A DNA stretch of 64,000 nt, from positions 84,887,607 through 84,951,606 of the forward strand of contig CM061065.1 of assembly GCA_030762895.1 (NCBI GenBank), in the 5' to 3' direction. Positions within the stretch are counted from its first letter, which is position 1. Every line of letters starts with the position of its first letter. The notes beneath the pieces are model-generated. The model saw only the letters and a list, made by a program, of their open reading frames with translations. It was not told where the DNA came from and ran no database searches. The DNA comes from Sophora flavescens (lineage: Eukaryota > Streptophyta > Magnoliopsida > Fabales > Fabaceae). A program made the translations under genes and the position numbers. Shown piece by piece: positions 34,305 to 46,690 of this stretch.

Positions 34305-35123
34305 GGGTCCGTTTGGTGGTTAGGATAAGAGAGACAGGATAGGATAAGTTATCATATCCTATCTGAAACTGTTGTTTGGTGAGCCAGCAGGATAGGATAA
34401 GTCAATCCTGTCACTTATCCTATCATGTCAATCTAGTTAAAATTCTATCCTGAGGGGAGGGCTGTGTTAGAACTCAACAGGATAGGATAAGGTGATTTTT
34501 TTTTTCCGGTAACAAGTAGGATAGGGTGATTTAAAGTATAATAAAATATAAAAATATATAATATATAAAATAATTAAAGTATAATAAAATTTAACATGAT
34601 TACCAAAAAAATGTATAATAAAATACAAAATATTTAAAATTATAAAAATATTAATAATCAATTCTCAAATTTATTTTTATTTTATCACAATGTTAAGTTT
34701 GTTATTTTATATTATTTTTAAAAACTGTAAAATATAAAAAATTATTCTAATAATTTAACTATATGTAAAGTAAAAACAAAAAATGAATATTTAAAAATAT
34801 AAAAAAATAATTTTAGTTAGGTAATATTTAAAAAATTTAAAACATTATATGTGATTTTATCACAAGGATAATTTTGTTTTTTATATAAATTTAAATAATG
34901 AAAATTATAAAAAAAAGTAAATCTAATAAAAGATGAAAACATTTAGAATAAAAACGAAAATTTTTAAAGTTCATACTTAAATTATAATGCTGTCCAGTTG
35001 GTTATCTGGTGGACACCAAACGTCGGATAGGATAACAGCTTATCCTGCTCATATCCTATCCTACTCCTATCCTGTTTTCTTATCTTATCCGTCCTTATCC
35101 TATCCTGACCACCAAACGAGCCC
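34305..35123. mobile_element. PIF/Harbinger non-autonomous element nested in CACTA-4
   Basis: Inverted ends GGGTCCGTTTGGTGGTTAGG and, in complement, GGGCTCGTTTGGTGGTCAGG are flanked by the 3-bp duplication TCA (34302-34304 and 35124-35126). This is the pattern of PIF/Harbinger. The AT-rich interior of 819 bases has no transposase. Confidence 0.8.
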
Positions 35124-35980
35124 TCAAAGTCTCACTCTTGATACCACCGTGGTATTGAAGGTTTCTTTTCATTTATGTTAGTTCTAAGCAGATGAATGAT
35201 GAGAGAGCCTATCATAGGCATCCCTTTCTTGTGATCTAAACTGTATAATAGTTTTGTATAAAATTCTGTACTTTCCACTGTTAACACAGATATAGATGTT
35301 ATCCAGCTATATTGTTGCCGGTTTGCTTTCCTTGTGAATTATTATGAATTATTTTATTGTTATTTGTAAGTTTTGTTGCTTCTGATTTGGTATATGGTTT
35401 TAGAGCTAGAACCAGATAATAAAATTGACAAATATCGACTGCTAAATTGGTCCATGAAATAGGTGTTTGGGATCACTTTAGCGGTTGTTTTTTTTATTTT
35501 TTTGAATTAGCTAGGAAATAACTATAAAACTGCTACAAAATTTTGCTATAGATTGGCTTCACTCCGACAATATTGTAGCTATTTAGCTAGGAAAAAGCAA
35601 TTCCTAATAAGATATTACTAGAGATTCGCTACCAAATAGCTAGAACCTTTTAAAGATTAACTATGAATCAGCTAGGAAAATTTTCTAGCTAATTTGCCAC
35701 TCAATTTATGCTACCATCAATTTTGCAGTTATTTTGTAGCTAAATGTGTTTGCTAGAGATTAGCTACGAATTAGCTATCAAATTTGTTGTAGCTAATCAC
35801 CGAATTTCTTGTAGTGTTCGGTTCGAGATCCTTCTTCTTGTTCTTATCAAAAAAAATTTTTTCATCCTTCAGCTTTTTCTTTCTTTTATGTTACGTATTG
35901 CAACAGAAAAAAAAAAAATTAATCCATTAATCAGTTATATAATAATATCTTTTAATATACAATATATTTAGGAATTGCTT

Positions 35981-35982
<2 letters not shown>

Positions 35983-36014
<32 letters not shown>
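35983..36014. repeat. (AT)n microsatellite
   Basis: About 16 AT dinucleotides between CACTA-4 and the right piece of the GAACCGG-rich element. Confidence 0.9.
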
Positions 36015-36017
<3 letters not shown>

Positions 36018-36140
36018 TTATATTATATAAACTTAAAAATATATATTTAATCATAATCGGTTGGACCACGGTAGAACCAATGAACCATAAACCAGTGCTT
36101 TCACTGGTTTAATGACCGGCCGGTCCGGTTCAACATACAG

Positions 36141-37675
36141 ATTCATGTATAACTTAAGTACATTACAAATGAATTATCACAATTAATTAGCTAAGGGCTC
36201 AAATTATAGGAGTTAATGTAATCTTTTTATCTATTTTTCATCTAAATGCTTAATAGGAATTCACCACTACCATCTTTCACCCAAGTGATTTCTCGTACTA
36301 AAAAGTAACTTACTTTAATTTAAGTTTGGTAATCAATTATATTTAGATACATGGTTTTGCATGTCTTGCTCTCTGGTCTTATCTATTTTAGGGAATTATT
36401 TCTCTTTCCAAAAAAAAAGTTGAAGAGTTTAATTTTAATATATGTCAAGGTCTAAAGTTTTTTTTTATATTATCAATCAATTACAAATAATAAGGGTTGT
36501 TAAACTAGGATCGAACTAACTAAAAGAAATATTATTTTGGATATCTAGTCTAATTTTTTGCTTTTCTTCTAGGAATCTTAAGGAAATATTATTATTTTAA
36601 AATACAATTAGATGTCTGATCGAACATCTCTTCTAGTAATATTTTTATCATAAAGTCATACACACGCTTTCATTTTTTTCCTACTATTAGATGAAGATCT
36701 CCTTTTAAAAATATTAGATTAAGTCCCTGATTGGATAAACTTCTCGATAAGCACTTATTGGAGGACTTATCATATAAGTTTTAATATAAAAGCTACTTCT
36801 AAATATGTTATTTTGTGTTTGGATGATAAAATGATAAAAAAATGATATTTGGATGAAATTACATAAGCTCTATGTGATAAAATTATTAAAAAGGACATGT
36901 TTTAAATATTAGTTGATTTAATTATTTAAATTATAATAAATATAATAAAAATTATTTTCATGCTCTCTTTTAAAATGTTTAAGATATTTTAGAAACGAGT
37001 TTTTTTTATATTATAAATTTATTTATATATTTTTTTATTTTTGTTTCTTGAATTCTACAGCAAATACATAGCCCCTAAATAAGAGTAAACCCAGCCGCTG
37101 CAACAAAAGAATAACCCTGCAGCTTAATGAATTCTAATCCCAGCACAAAGAAAAAAGATAGAATATTGTTCCAATTACGCATATGCCATTCTTCGACCCA
37201 TCTTCGTACAATTGTACCCCAACTTCGACCAGTCTAATTCCTTGTTCACATTCATATCCGGAAAACTATCATCAAAGAATACATCTTCAAAGTGGATATA
37301 ATAATATATGATGGTCAGTGGCTGAACTTGACCTTCAGCCCTTCACGCCAAACCAATTCTTCCAAAATTCCTATACTTTCGTGAATATAATTGATATCGC
37401 GTCCATGCCATTTGATCTCTAATCTCTATTATTACACCTCATCAAGTGAACAAGGAATCAAATGTGTGGTTGGTAGCAACAGCCTATACACTGTGAAGCC
37501 ATATTTTGTATCAGTATATGATATCGATACTCGTAAGATGCTTCCGGATACCCACCCAAGAAATATCTCATTTATTTTATTATTTTTAATTACCTTTTTA
37601 TCCGATACTCGTAAGATATTTTCGGACACGTATTCAAAAAATCTCTTGATGAGTTAGAAGCTTTTTTTTATATAT
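36141..37675. repeat. Tandem host unit 2, right part
   Basis: Follows the order of 24100-25160 and 56585-59260. It ends with GGATACCCACCCAAGAAATATC-type sequence at the CACTA-1 insertion site. No intact gene. Confidence 0.8.
37315..37418 (-). pseudogene. Terminal exon fragment of an unidentified gene, unit 2
   Basis: After an ATTAG acceptor the minus strand reads KWHGRDI ... HESIGILEELVWREGLKVKFSH and a TGA at 37315-37317. About nine extra bases follow RDI compared with unit 3. Same C-terminus as units 1 and 3. Confidence 0.4.
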
Positions 37676-37696
37676 CACTAGTGCAAAATATACTTT

Positions 37697-38070
37697 TAAC
37701 ATCGGGGTTTTAACATCGGTTTTCATAAAACCGATGTGAAAAAAGAGACGGTGTCATTTTTGAAATTAAATTGAAAATTTTTAACATTGGTTTTATAATA
37801 AACCGATGTTATAAAGTTTTTAACATCGGTTTCTTAAAACCCGATGTTGAAAATTTAACCAAAAATAAAAAAAAATTAAAAATGCATAATTAAACACATC
37901 AGTTTTGCATTAACCGATGTGAAAGTTTGTATGTTTTAACATCTGTTTTATAAAAACCGATGTGGAAAAACGAATAAAAAAATTATCTAAATTATAAATT
38001 TTAACATCGGTTTAGTAATAACCGATGTGTAAAACCTTATAACATTGGTTTTTTTATAATCGATGTGTAT
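37697..38070. repeat. Left subterminal repeats of CACTA-1b
   Basis: TTTTAACATCGGTTTT/AAAACCGATGT pairs, about eight copies, the same word as at the right end (46310-46690). Confidence 0.88.
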
Positions 38071-38122
38071 TGTTATCTGTCATTTTTTAATTTCTTCTTC
38101 CTCCTTTTCATTTTCGCGCTGC

Positions 38123-38130
38123 TATATAAG
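38123..38130 (+). promoter_or_regulatory. TATA box of the CACTA-1b transposase transcript
   Basis: TATATAAG directly inside the left subterminal repeats. A leader with a possible donor at about 38471 (CAACTCTGGTATG) follows. This is the usual promoter position in En/Spm-type elements; the assignment is inferred. Confidence 0.5.
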
Positions 38131-38749
38131 AGACCTTTTCATTTGTCCTTTTCATCTGTCATTTTTAATTCCCTCTTGCATGCCTGTGCTCACTCTCCCT
38201 CCTTTTCGTTTTGATTTCTTTGAATATTTGCTATTGCTATCATCATTTCACTCATCGCTGCCAGGAAAGGGTCCTGTGTTGCGGCTTTAGAGCAATCAAA
38301 GTGGAAAGTCCTGACCTCTAACCCCCACCCCACCCACATCGTTACTGGTTGCGGCGCCTGCAACTGAAGGAGACCCACCACCCCGCTCGTGCTTCCGCGA
38401 AGAGGACTGTTACTCACGACCGTAGAAAAACGAGAACCACCACTCCGATCTCTTAGCATCTCACAACTCTGGTATGTTCTCTATGCTGAAAATATTGTGA
38501 GGCTAATGGTGAACTGCATCCATGTACAACTGCATGTCTAGGCTCTGTCATGAGTGTGTTAGTGCCTTGTTGTGACCCCTTTGATGAAGTTTGTGTCTTG
38601 AGTCCTTGTTCTGTGTATACTTGTGTTATTTTGTGTGTGAAGTGTTATAAAGTGTGAATCTGTGTCTAATCCACCATAGTGGAAATGGCTCCAAGACTGG
38701 ATTTTTCCAATTGGTGGACAAAGAATACACAGAAAGGAACACCAGTATC

Positions 38750-39000
38750 ACGCGTCACGGCTAGGCCGTGACGGATTCTGCCTTGGATTTTGCTTCACTG
38801 GTTGGTCTGTCACGGCCGTGACCACCATCACGGCTAGGCCGTGATCAGTTTTTCCTGTGAGGGTCTGGTTCAGTTGGAATGTCACGGCCGTGATGGACAT
38901 CACGGGCTGGCCGTGACAAGTTCTGACTTTTCCATTCTTTCTTTTAAGCTCTACTCGATCACTGCCGTGATGGCCATCACGGCTAGCCCGTGATGGGCTC
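38750..39000. repeat. CACGGCCGTGA palindrome cluster in the CACTA-1b leader
   Basis: Four pairs of GTCACGGCCGTGA/ATCACGGCTAGGCCGTGAT-type palindromes at about 38755, 38811, 38881 and 38958. The block is homologous, in complement, to 8187-8330 of CACTA-2. It is much more GC-rich than the surroundings and dense in CpG. Confidence 0.85.
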
Positions 39001-39491
39001 TGTTTGGCTCATTTTCTTCACTTTTCAAGTCCCATCTTCATGCAAGCTACATAATTAGTAAAGTCGTAATTTCTCGTTTGAGATGCAATACTAATGAGCA
39101 CACGTGTGCGTGCTTAATGTACCACTCATTGTGTTGGATTTTGAATTGTCCAAAGTTGGACATTTTGGGAAAAAACTTTTTCTTAATTCAGTTAAAATAG
39201 TTATTCATTGATTCTAATGTTATATACTTGATGAAAGTTCGGATTGATGTATTTCCTTTCGTTCTCCGGGTGCATACTTTATCGTGGTGGATGTCATCGC
39301 GTTCAAGTAGTGTACGTCGGAGACCGAAGGGAAATGCTGCCGAAATTTTGTCGAGTATGAGCATGAGAGTTAAGGACTAACTGTTAACCGAATGTTGAAA
39401 AAGTTTCTTCTCGAATGGGATAGGGTCATACACTGTCATAAGAAGTGGTTGATGAATATGTTGGACTTAGTACGAAGTTATTGGTTTAGTC

Positions 39492-42400
39492 ATGGATCGT
39501 GGTTGGATGAATGCTAGACGGATAAGTGATGAGTATGAGAATGGAGTGGAAGATTTTCTATAGTTTGCAAAAACAAATGCTCCTGATAGTGGTAACTGAA
39601 GGTTTTATTATCCTTGTGTTAACTGTTTGAATGAGAGACGACTAGAAGCTGAGGAGATATGTGATCATCTTATTTGTGAGGGGATTTCAAGAGTTATACA
39701 ACATGGATATGTCATGGTGAATCGTTAGACAGGCCGAGGGTGTCGGATAGAGAGGAAATTGATGACGTGGAAATGGACGATGGACTAGAGGACATGAACC
39801 GTGATGTTGGGCAAGAGTCTTTTCGGCACGCACATGTGTATGATACTTTGTGCAGTGATGCGGAAGTGGCTTTGTATTCGGGGTGCACTAATTTCACACG
39901 GTTGTCAGCGGTGTTAAGATTGTTCTATGTGAAGGCGAGAAATGGGTGGAGCGATAAAAGCTTTACCGAATTGCTTGAGTTGTTGAAAGACATGCTTCCA
40001 GAAGGCAACACATTGCCATCTCGAAACTATGAGGCGAAGAAGATATTGTGTCCGATGGGTATGGAGTATAAGAAAATACACGCTTTCCCCAATGATTGCA
40101 TATTGTACAGGAAAGAGTTTGAAGAGATGCACGAGTACCCCAGGTGTGGGGTATCACGCTACAAAGTGAAGGATGGTGATTCTAGCTGTGATGTGGTCAC
40201 CAAAGGTCCTCCTGCGAATGTGTTATGGTATCTTCCCGTGATTCCGTGGTTCAAGCGATTGTTTGCTAATGTAAATGACGCAAAGAACATTAGATAGCAT
40301 GCAGATGAGAGGAAGTGTGATGGACAGCTTCGGCATCCGGCCGATTCTTTGCAATGGAAGAGAATTGATAGTTTGTTTCCGGATTTTGACAATGAGCCCA
40401 GAAACCTCAGGCTTGGACTTGCTACCGATAGAATGAATCCATATGGAAACTTAAGTAGTATTCATAGTTCATGGCCTATTCTCCTGGTAATTTACAACCC
40501 GCCTCCTTGGTTGTATATGAAGCGCAAATACATTATGTTAAGTATGATGATTTCGGGTCCTAAACAGCCAGGAAATGATATTGATGTTTATCTGAGTCCC
40601 TTGATTGAAGACTTGAGAATGTTGTGGGATGAAGGCGTTGATGTGATCGACGGGTATTGCCGTGAGACATTCAGATTGCGTGCCATGTTATTTTGCACCA
40701 TCAATGACTTTCCAGCATACGGGAACCTGTGTGGGTATAGTGTTAAGGGGCATAAAGCATGTCCAATATGTGAAGAAGGCACATGTTACCATCAACTGCA
40801 ACATGGAAGGAAGACAATTTACCTTGGGCATCGGAGACTTCTCCAACGTAATCATCCTTATCGTAGATTGAGAAAAGCTTTCAATGGACTTCCGGAGAAT
40901 GAAATTGCTCCGGTGGCCTTGACTGGAGAGCAAGTTTATGAAAGGGTGAACAACACTAATGTTATCTATGGGAAGACCCAGAAGAAGGCTACCGAGAAGA
41001 AAATATGGAAGAAGAGGTCGATCTTCTTTGATCTTCCATATTGGTGCAAGCTTGATGTAAGACATTGTATTGATGTGATGCATGTGGAGAAAAATGTGTG
41101 TGACAGTTTAATCGGAACGCTTCTCAACATTCAAGGCAAGACAAAGGATAGTGTGAATGCTCGTCTGGATCTAGTTGCGATGGATATACGAGAGCAGTTA
41201 GCTCCACTTAAAGTGGGGGATAAGAAGACTTATTTGCCCCCGGCATGTCATACTTTATCAAAAAAAGAGAAAAGAAGTTTCTGTGAATGTCTACAGGGAG
41301 TCAAAGTGCCACAGGGTTACTCTTCAGATATCAAAAGACTTGTCTCAATGAAAGATCTCAAATTAGTTGGCTTAAAGTCTCATGATTGTCATGTCTTGAT
41401 GCAACAACTACTACCGGTGGCCATTTGTGACATATTGCCTAAAAAAGACAGATATGCCATTACCAGGTTATGCTTATTCTTCAATGCTATATGTAGCAAG
41501 GTCATTGACACTAAAAAGTTGGATGACTTGGAAAATGAGGCAGCCATTATCTTGTGCCAATTGGAGATGTATTTTCCACCTTCATTTTTTGACATCATGG
41601 TTCATTTGATTGTTCATCTAGTGAGGGAGATTAGATTGTGCGGCCCCGTTTATTTATGGTGGATGTACCCGGTTGAGCGATACATGAAGATATTGAAAGG
41701 ATATATGAAGAATCCACACCGTCCCGAAGCATCTATTGTTGAAAGGTATGTTGCAGAAGAAGCTATTGAGTTTTTTACAGACTACATGTCAGAAGCGGAA
41801 CCTGTAGGGCTTCCGAAGTCTCGTCACGAAGGAAGATATGATGGTAAGGGTACACGATGTATCACTGTTAAGAGGATGGATCGGGAGGAAGTGCTTCAAG
41901 CACATTTGTATATATTCAATAATAATGATGAGGTTGAACCATACTTATGTGAGCACAAAAGCATCATCAATGAAACTTACCCTAGAATGAATGAAAAATG
42001 GTGTTTGAACAAGCATAACAAGACTTTCTTGAACTGGTTTAAAGAAAAAATTGCAAAGGATGGTATTGCTTCTTATACATTAAAATGGCTAGCACAGGGG
42101 CCTAACTTTGATGTCATATGCTGGAGTGGGTACGATATCAATAAGTTTTCCTTCTATACAAAGTCCCAGGATGACAAAAGTACTATGCAAAACAGTGGGG
42201 TTAAAGTCGTCGTTGAGTCCATGCATTTCTCTAGTTCGAAAGATAAAAACCCTGTTATGGCATCCGTTTCATACTTTGGAATCATTGAAGAGATATGGGA
42301 GGTTGATTACACAAAGTTTAGAGTACCTGTTTTTAAATGTCAGTGGGTCGACAGTAACAATGGTGTGCAAACCGATGAGTTAGGATTCGAATTGGTGGAC

Positions 42401-42607
42401 CTTAATAAGGTAGGTAATAAAGAGGAGCCTTTCATCATGGCATCCCAAGCAAAACAAGCGTTTTATATCCATGATCCTTCTAACAAAAGGTGGTCAGTGG
42501 TTCTCCAGGGAAAAAACATGTATAATGGTAGTGAGGGAAATCAAGATTCAACTCTTGATATTTCTGATACTCCTTCTTTCTCAACACGAGTGCCTAATTT
42601 CAATTAG
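39492..42607 (+). pseudogene. TnpD-type transposase of CACTA-1b (interrupted)
   Basis: The Transpos_assoc domain (MDRGWMNARRISDEYENGV, YYPCVNCLNE) is at 39492-39715 and holds two stops, then a frame shift near 39715. From 39740 the frame runs through Transposase_21 (YSGCTNFTRLSAVL, WLYMKRKYIM, DVMHVEKNVCDSLIGTLL), DUF4218 (LKSHDCHVLMQQLLPVAI, FPPSFFDIMVH) and DUF4216 (VSYFGIIEEIWEVDY, VFKCQWVD). A TAG at 40295-40297 falls where the relatives have Trp (RWH). The frame then stays open for 769 codons to a TAG at 42605-42607. This is a nuclear transposase of En/Spm type by family knowledge, and only mildly decayed. Confidence 0.9.
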
Positions 42608-42841
42608 GAAAATGAAGTGGATGATGTACATGCTACTCGTAATGATCACCAAGAAGGGTTATGGGAGAATTTTACTAATTGACCACAAAGTAAGTTTAGT
42701 TTGAGTTATGTTTAAAGGCATATTATATGTTTACGTTGATATTTATAAGTTATGTTTACGTACGTTGATCGATATTTATAAGTTATGTATGATATTTATC
42801 CTGACATACTAACAAGTTTTTTTTTGTTTAAACAGGTATAC

Positions 42842-45800
42842 ATGGCTGATCCTGAGGATATCCCTCCTTCATGCAGCGGGTCGGAGACCCCGTCTACGGG
42901 TAGAAAGGGTAGACGTGCCACACGAATGAGGAATTTGACTGCCAACCGTGGTTCAAATCAAAGGATAAGAATAGACTTTGATAATAACCTCAATCCTATT
43001 GAGCCAATGGCAGAGCAGTTTAACAGTTTTGTGGCGACCCTTGCTAGGAGAAGACCTAGTATACTCATTGATAATTGGAAAGATGTACCGGCGGACATGA
43101 AGGATCAGATATGGGAGAGTATTCTGGTATCTATACTTTTACGTCCTATGTTTGTCTGTATCTACTTTATTTTAATCTTACTAATATCATACAGTAATTC
43201 GTTGATTCTTTTGGTCTTAATGTAGCTCACATTTGACATACTGGATACGATGGTTATGAAGAAGTGTTTGCTAAAGTATGCTGGTGAGCGTTGGAGTGCT
43301 TTTAAGGTCGACCTGGGCAGATACTATGTATTCAATCCAACATGTGAAAAGAACCCACTTGAGGTGTACCCGTTTCTTGACTAGGCGACGTGGGATCGCT
43401 TTGTTCAGAGCCGACATGATCCCGGCTTTCAGGTTAACTTATTTGATTTGTCTCTAAATTTATGTAATTTCATTAATTTTATTTACTTATGTAATTTAAT
43501 TGTCTTCTATTTATAACAAGAGAAGAGGAAAAAGGGGCAGGAAAACCAAAGCAAGAATGTCTACCCCAAGTCATGTCTCGTGGGGGATATAAAAAGCTTG
43601 GTCAGATAATGGTGGAAGAGGAAAATAAAACACGTCAGGAAGCAACATCTCAGGCGGATCCTAACGCTGAAAATCGTCCAGAGGTTGTTGATCCACCTCC
43701 ACCCCCACGCCATCGTAAATGGAAGAGGGCCCGACAAAGAAAAACAGGACAATATACATCTGAGGAGGCCCGCCAAGTAGCTGAGAAGATTGTAAGTATA
43801 GTTTGAATTGTAAATGTCATTTTAAGATTGTTACCGAGTTGTAATGTGACGTGATATTTTATATGTGATAGGATGCCTTGGACGAGAAGGTAACCCAAGG
43901 AACCTTTGTTCCTAGAGGACGCGATGATATCTTAGCTGCTGCCATCGGTAAACCAGACCACCCGAGCCGTGTTATTGGTGTTGGATGGGGTGTCGGCATT
44001 CGCCAATACCATGGCTCATCTTCACACCAATGCCACAGGGATGTTGATGCAGATAGAGCACGACTAAAACATGAGATTGCAGCTGAGCTTAGACAGGAGA
44101 TGGCCGAGCAGTTTACCCAGCAGATAGCAATATTGACTTCTATGTCCCAACAGATGACAACCGGTGTCCAACCCTCTGTCCATGTGAGCACTAAGGGCTC
44201 ATGTGATCCTCCTCATCAGCCTGAAAATGATGATGATGGTGGTGATGATGATGATGATGACGACCCTGATAGGTGTGAGCTGTATGTTGATGATCATCAT
44301 GATCGCCGCTTAGTGGCATTGGGGAGGGCACATAATAACTTAGGTAATACCATATACCATCGTTTATAACCGGATGATCAGCTGAGGGTCGTTGTTGAGA
44401 TTATTCGAGATGCTGATGCTCGAGTCCCTGTGCCCACTGAGAAGGTTCAAATAGTGGGTCAGGCCCCCGGTAACTTCATCCTCTGGCTAAGAAGACAGAT
44501 CAACTTTCTTGTTGCATCTGAGGTATTCAGTTAGTTATGTTTTTGTATATTCATAGTTGAAATTATTTATTACTGTTGAAAGATAATGCTTTATTTTTAT
44601 TCGTTATAGGATGTTGGAAATGATATTCTGCCTAAAAGGTCGGATCCAGGAAGTCCAGAGATGTCTACTCCTGCCAAGATATTCATTTCACCATTTAATT
44701 AATTACGAATGAAATAACTTAATTATCTGTGGTTACTAATATATATCTTTGTTGTTTAGGGGATCGACAAAGGGGCACCTGGTGATGTTTTTAAACTTCT
44801 GGCTATACAGGTTGTCACAATGGAGAATGACACAGCTTTGGTGAGGTTGGAACATGATGCCAGTCTAGGTGATGAACTGTATATCCCAAAGAAGGAACTT
44901 ATGGAGATTGTACTCAATAAAGAAATGGCTAGTTCTGCACACCTATCGTTATGGTGCACGTAAGTACATTTTATTTATAAGTTAAGTAATTAATTTTTAA
45001 ATACTATGATAATTAACATGTTTTTTCAATATATTAGGTATCTGCATCGTATGTTAGCTGATCAGGGTAACCTCGCCCTTTATAGGTTCATTGACCCCAT
45101 GTTCATTCAGGGTGATGTTCTCCTAGCATCAGAAGACCGGGTCATCACCATACGTGATATACTTGCCCGAGACGATCATCAATTCTACCTTGCGCCTTAT
45201 CTCAATAAGTAAGTACCGGTTATTTAATTATAACTATATATGACTTAGTCACTAACTGTTCCGCAAATACAGTCAACATTGACAACTGTTGATCTTGTAC
45301 CCTAGGATGAACGTCGTGGTCTTCTTCTACTCAATTGGAAATAAGCCGGAGAATGAACTGCAGACGATCATCGAAACGTAAGCATTAAAATACTTTATAA
45401 TCAGTAATGCAGTTGTTTTAATTATCTGAAATCTATTAGATATACTTTAATTAATGTTTATTTTGTCATGATAGTTCTATTAATGCAAACCACATGTTGC
45501 GTGGTGAAAGGCGTCGGGCTATCAGATGGATTATTCCTTGGGTAAGATATTTATTAGTTCAAATGCATCAAATGCAGTGGGTATAATTATTGATTTCTAT
45601 TTAATTTAATTCCTCATATTCTAATTGGGTTTCATTTGTACGTAGTCACGTATACAACCTGGATCATGGGAATGTGGATACTATGTGATGCAGTGGATGT
45701 TGGAAATTATCTCCTCCAATATCACTGAAAGATGGCATGAGGTAAATGTTATTTGATAACAATTAGAATTAACAGTTATAGATTCGTTATATGTTTTATG

Positions 45801-45942
45801 TTAGTTTATTACTTAAAAGATATAATCTTTTGTCCAATTAAACTTGCAGATATTCAACAATCCAATTCCATTATCTGATTCCGACATCAACAACATAAGG
45901 AGGCGTTGGGCAACTTTCTTTCTTGAAGTGTACCAACCATAG
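42842..45942 (+). pseudogene. Transposase_24-Ulp1 gene of CACTA-1b (interrupted)
   Basis: Exons with GT/AG borders include 42842-43126 (MADPEDIPPSCSG ... DNWKDVPADMKDQIWESIL), 43226-43432, about 43523-43795, about 43873-44522, 44761-44959, 45038-45210, about 45273-45379, 45475-45541, 45646-45741 and 45850-45942. The order of domains equals CACTA-2: Transposase_24 first, then a C48 protease (YLAPYLN, QHxQLL with His, QPGSWECGYYVM with Gln and Cys). Lesions are TAG at 43382-43384, TAA at 44367-44369 and TGA at 45280-45282 right after the catalytic His, where CACTA-2 has Trp. An acidic Asp tract follows CDPPHQPEN. Confidence 0.85.
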
Positions 45943-45948
45943 TTTGTT

Positions 45949-45952
<4 letters not shown>

Positions 45953-46005
<53 letters not shown>
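45953..46005. repeat. (TA)n microsatellite in the CACTA-1b 3' region
   Basis: About 25 TA dinucleotides; the counterpart of the mixed TA/TATG tract at 386-465. Confidence 0.92.
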
Positions 46006-46010
<5 letters not shown>

Positions 46011-46309
46011 TAGTTTAAAAACTTATCATGTACTAGCGATAGTGTACATTTGACTGATCATATGTATTTTGATGTGAAATCTATAATATATCATGTAGCT
46101 TTTTGGTTTCTAATTATCTTTGTTGTCTGAATGTAATTGAACATACATATGTATTGTTCAGTATATATTAATTGTGTTTTTGTTGTACAAAAGTGATTGT
46201 TGAGAATATTTAGAGTATGTTATTTTGGTATTGATCTGCATTATTACTGAAACAGGGAAAAGGAATGATAGAAATGTAAATAAAACAGTTTCAAAAAAAA
46301 AATTAGACT

Positions 46310-46690
46310 TTACACATCGGTTTTAATAAAACCGATGTGGAAATTTCAATTTCCGCATTGGTTTTAAGGAAAATCGATGTGGAAAATGAAATTTCCACAT
46401 CGGTTTTCAAGAAAACCGATGTGTAAATTGAAATTTTCATATCGGTTTTGTAGAAACCGATGTGTAAAGTCTAATTTCCACATCGGTTTTCTTAAAACCG
46501 ATGTGGAAAGTGATATTTCCAATAGTTTACCAATTAACAAATGAACTTTCCACATCGGTTTATGTAAAAACTGCTGTTAAAAATGTACTTTAACCGATGT
46601 GAAAATTGGCAATAAACCACATCGGTCTTTTCAACATCAGTTCGAAAACCGACATGAAAAGCCAAAAATAACCGATGTGGAATCCTTTTT
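46310..46690. repeat. Right subterminal repeats of CACTA-1b
   Basis: CACATCGGTTTT/AAAACCGATGTG pairs. This copy has one pair more than 745-1100 (an extra GAAATTTCCACATCGG segment near 46388). Confidence 0.88.

Larger units (their letters stand above)
31925..35816. mobile_element. CACTA-4: 3.9-kb non-autonomous CACTA element
   Basis: The ends are CACTACAAGAATTTTTTA at 31925 and, in complement, CACTACAAGAAATTCGG from 35816. The target duplication is TTC (31922-31924 and 35817-35819). Subterminal TAGCTA/CTACTAA-type repeats lie at both ends (31940-32000; 35470-35800). There is no transposase. The interior looks like host sequence with promoter-type GGCCCA motifs and a donor site, and carries a nested Harbinger element. 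Confidence 0.88.

Noticed and set aside
43859..44191. 110-residue minus-strand ORF
   Set aside because: Shadow of the plus-strand Transposase_24 exon 43873-44522.
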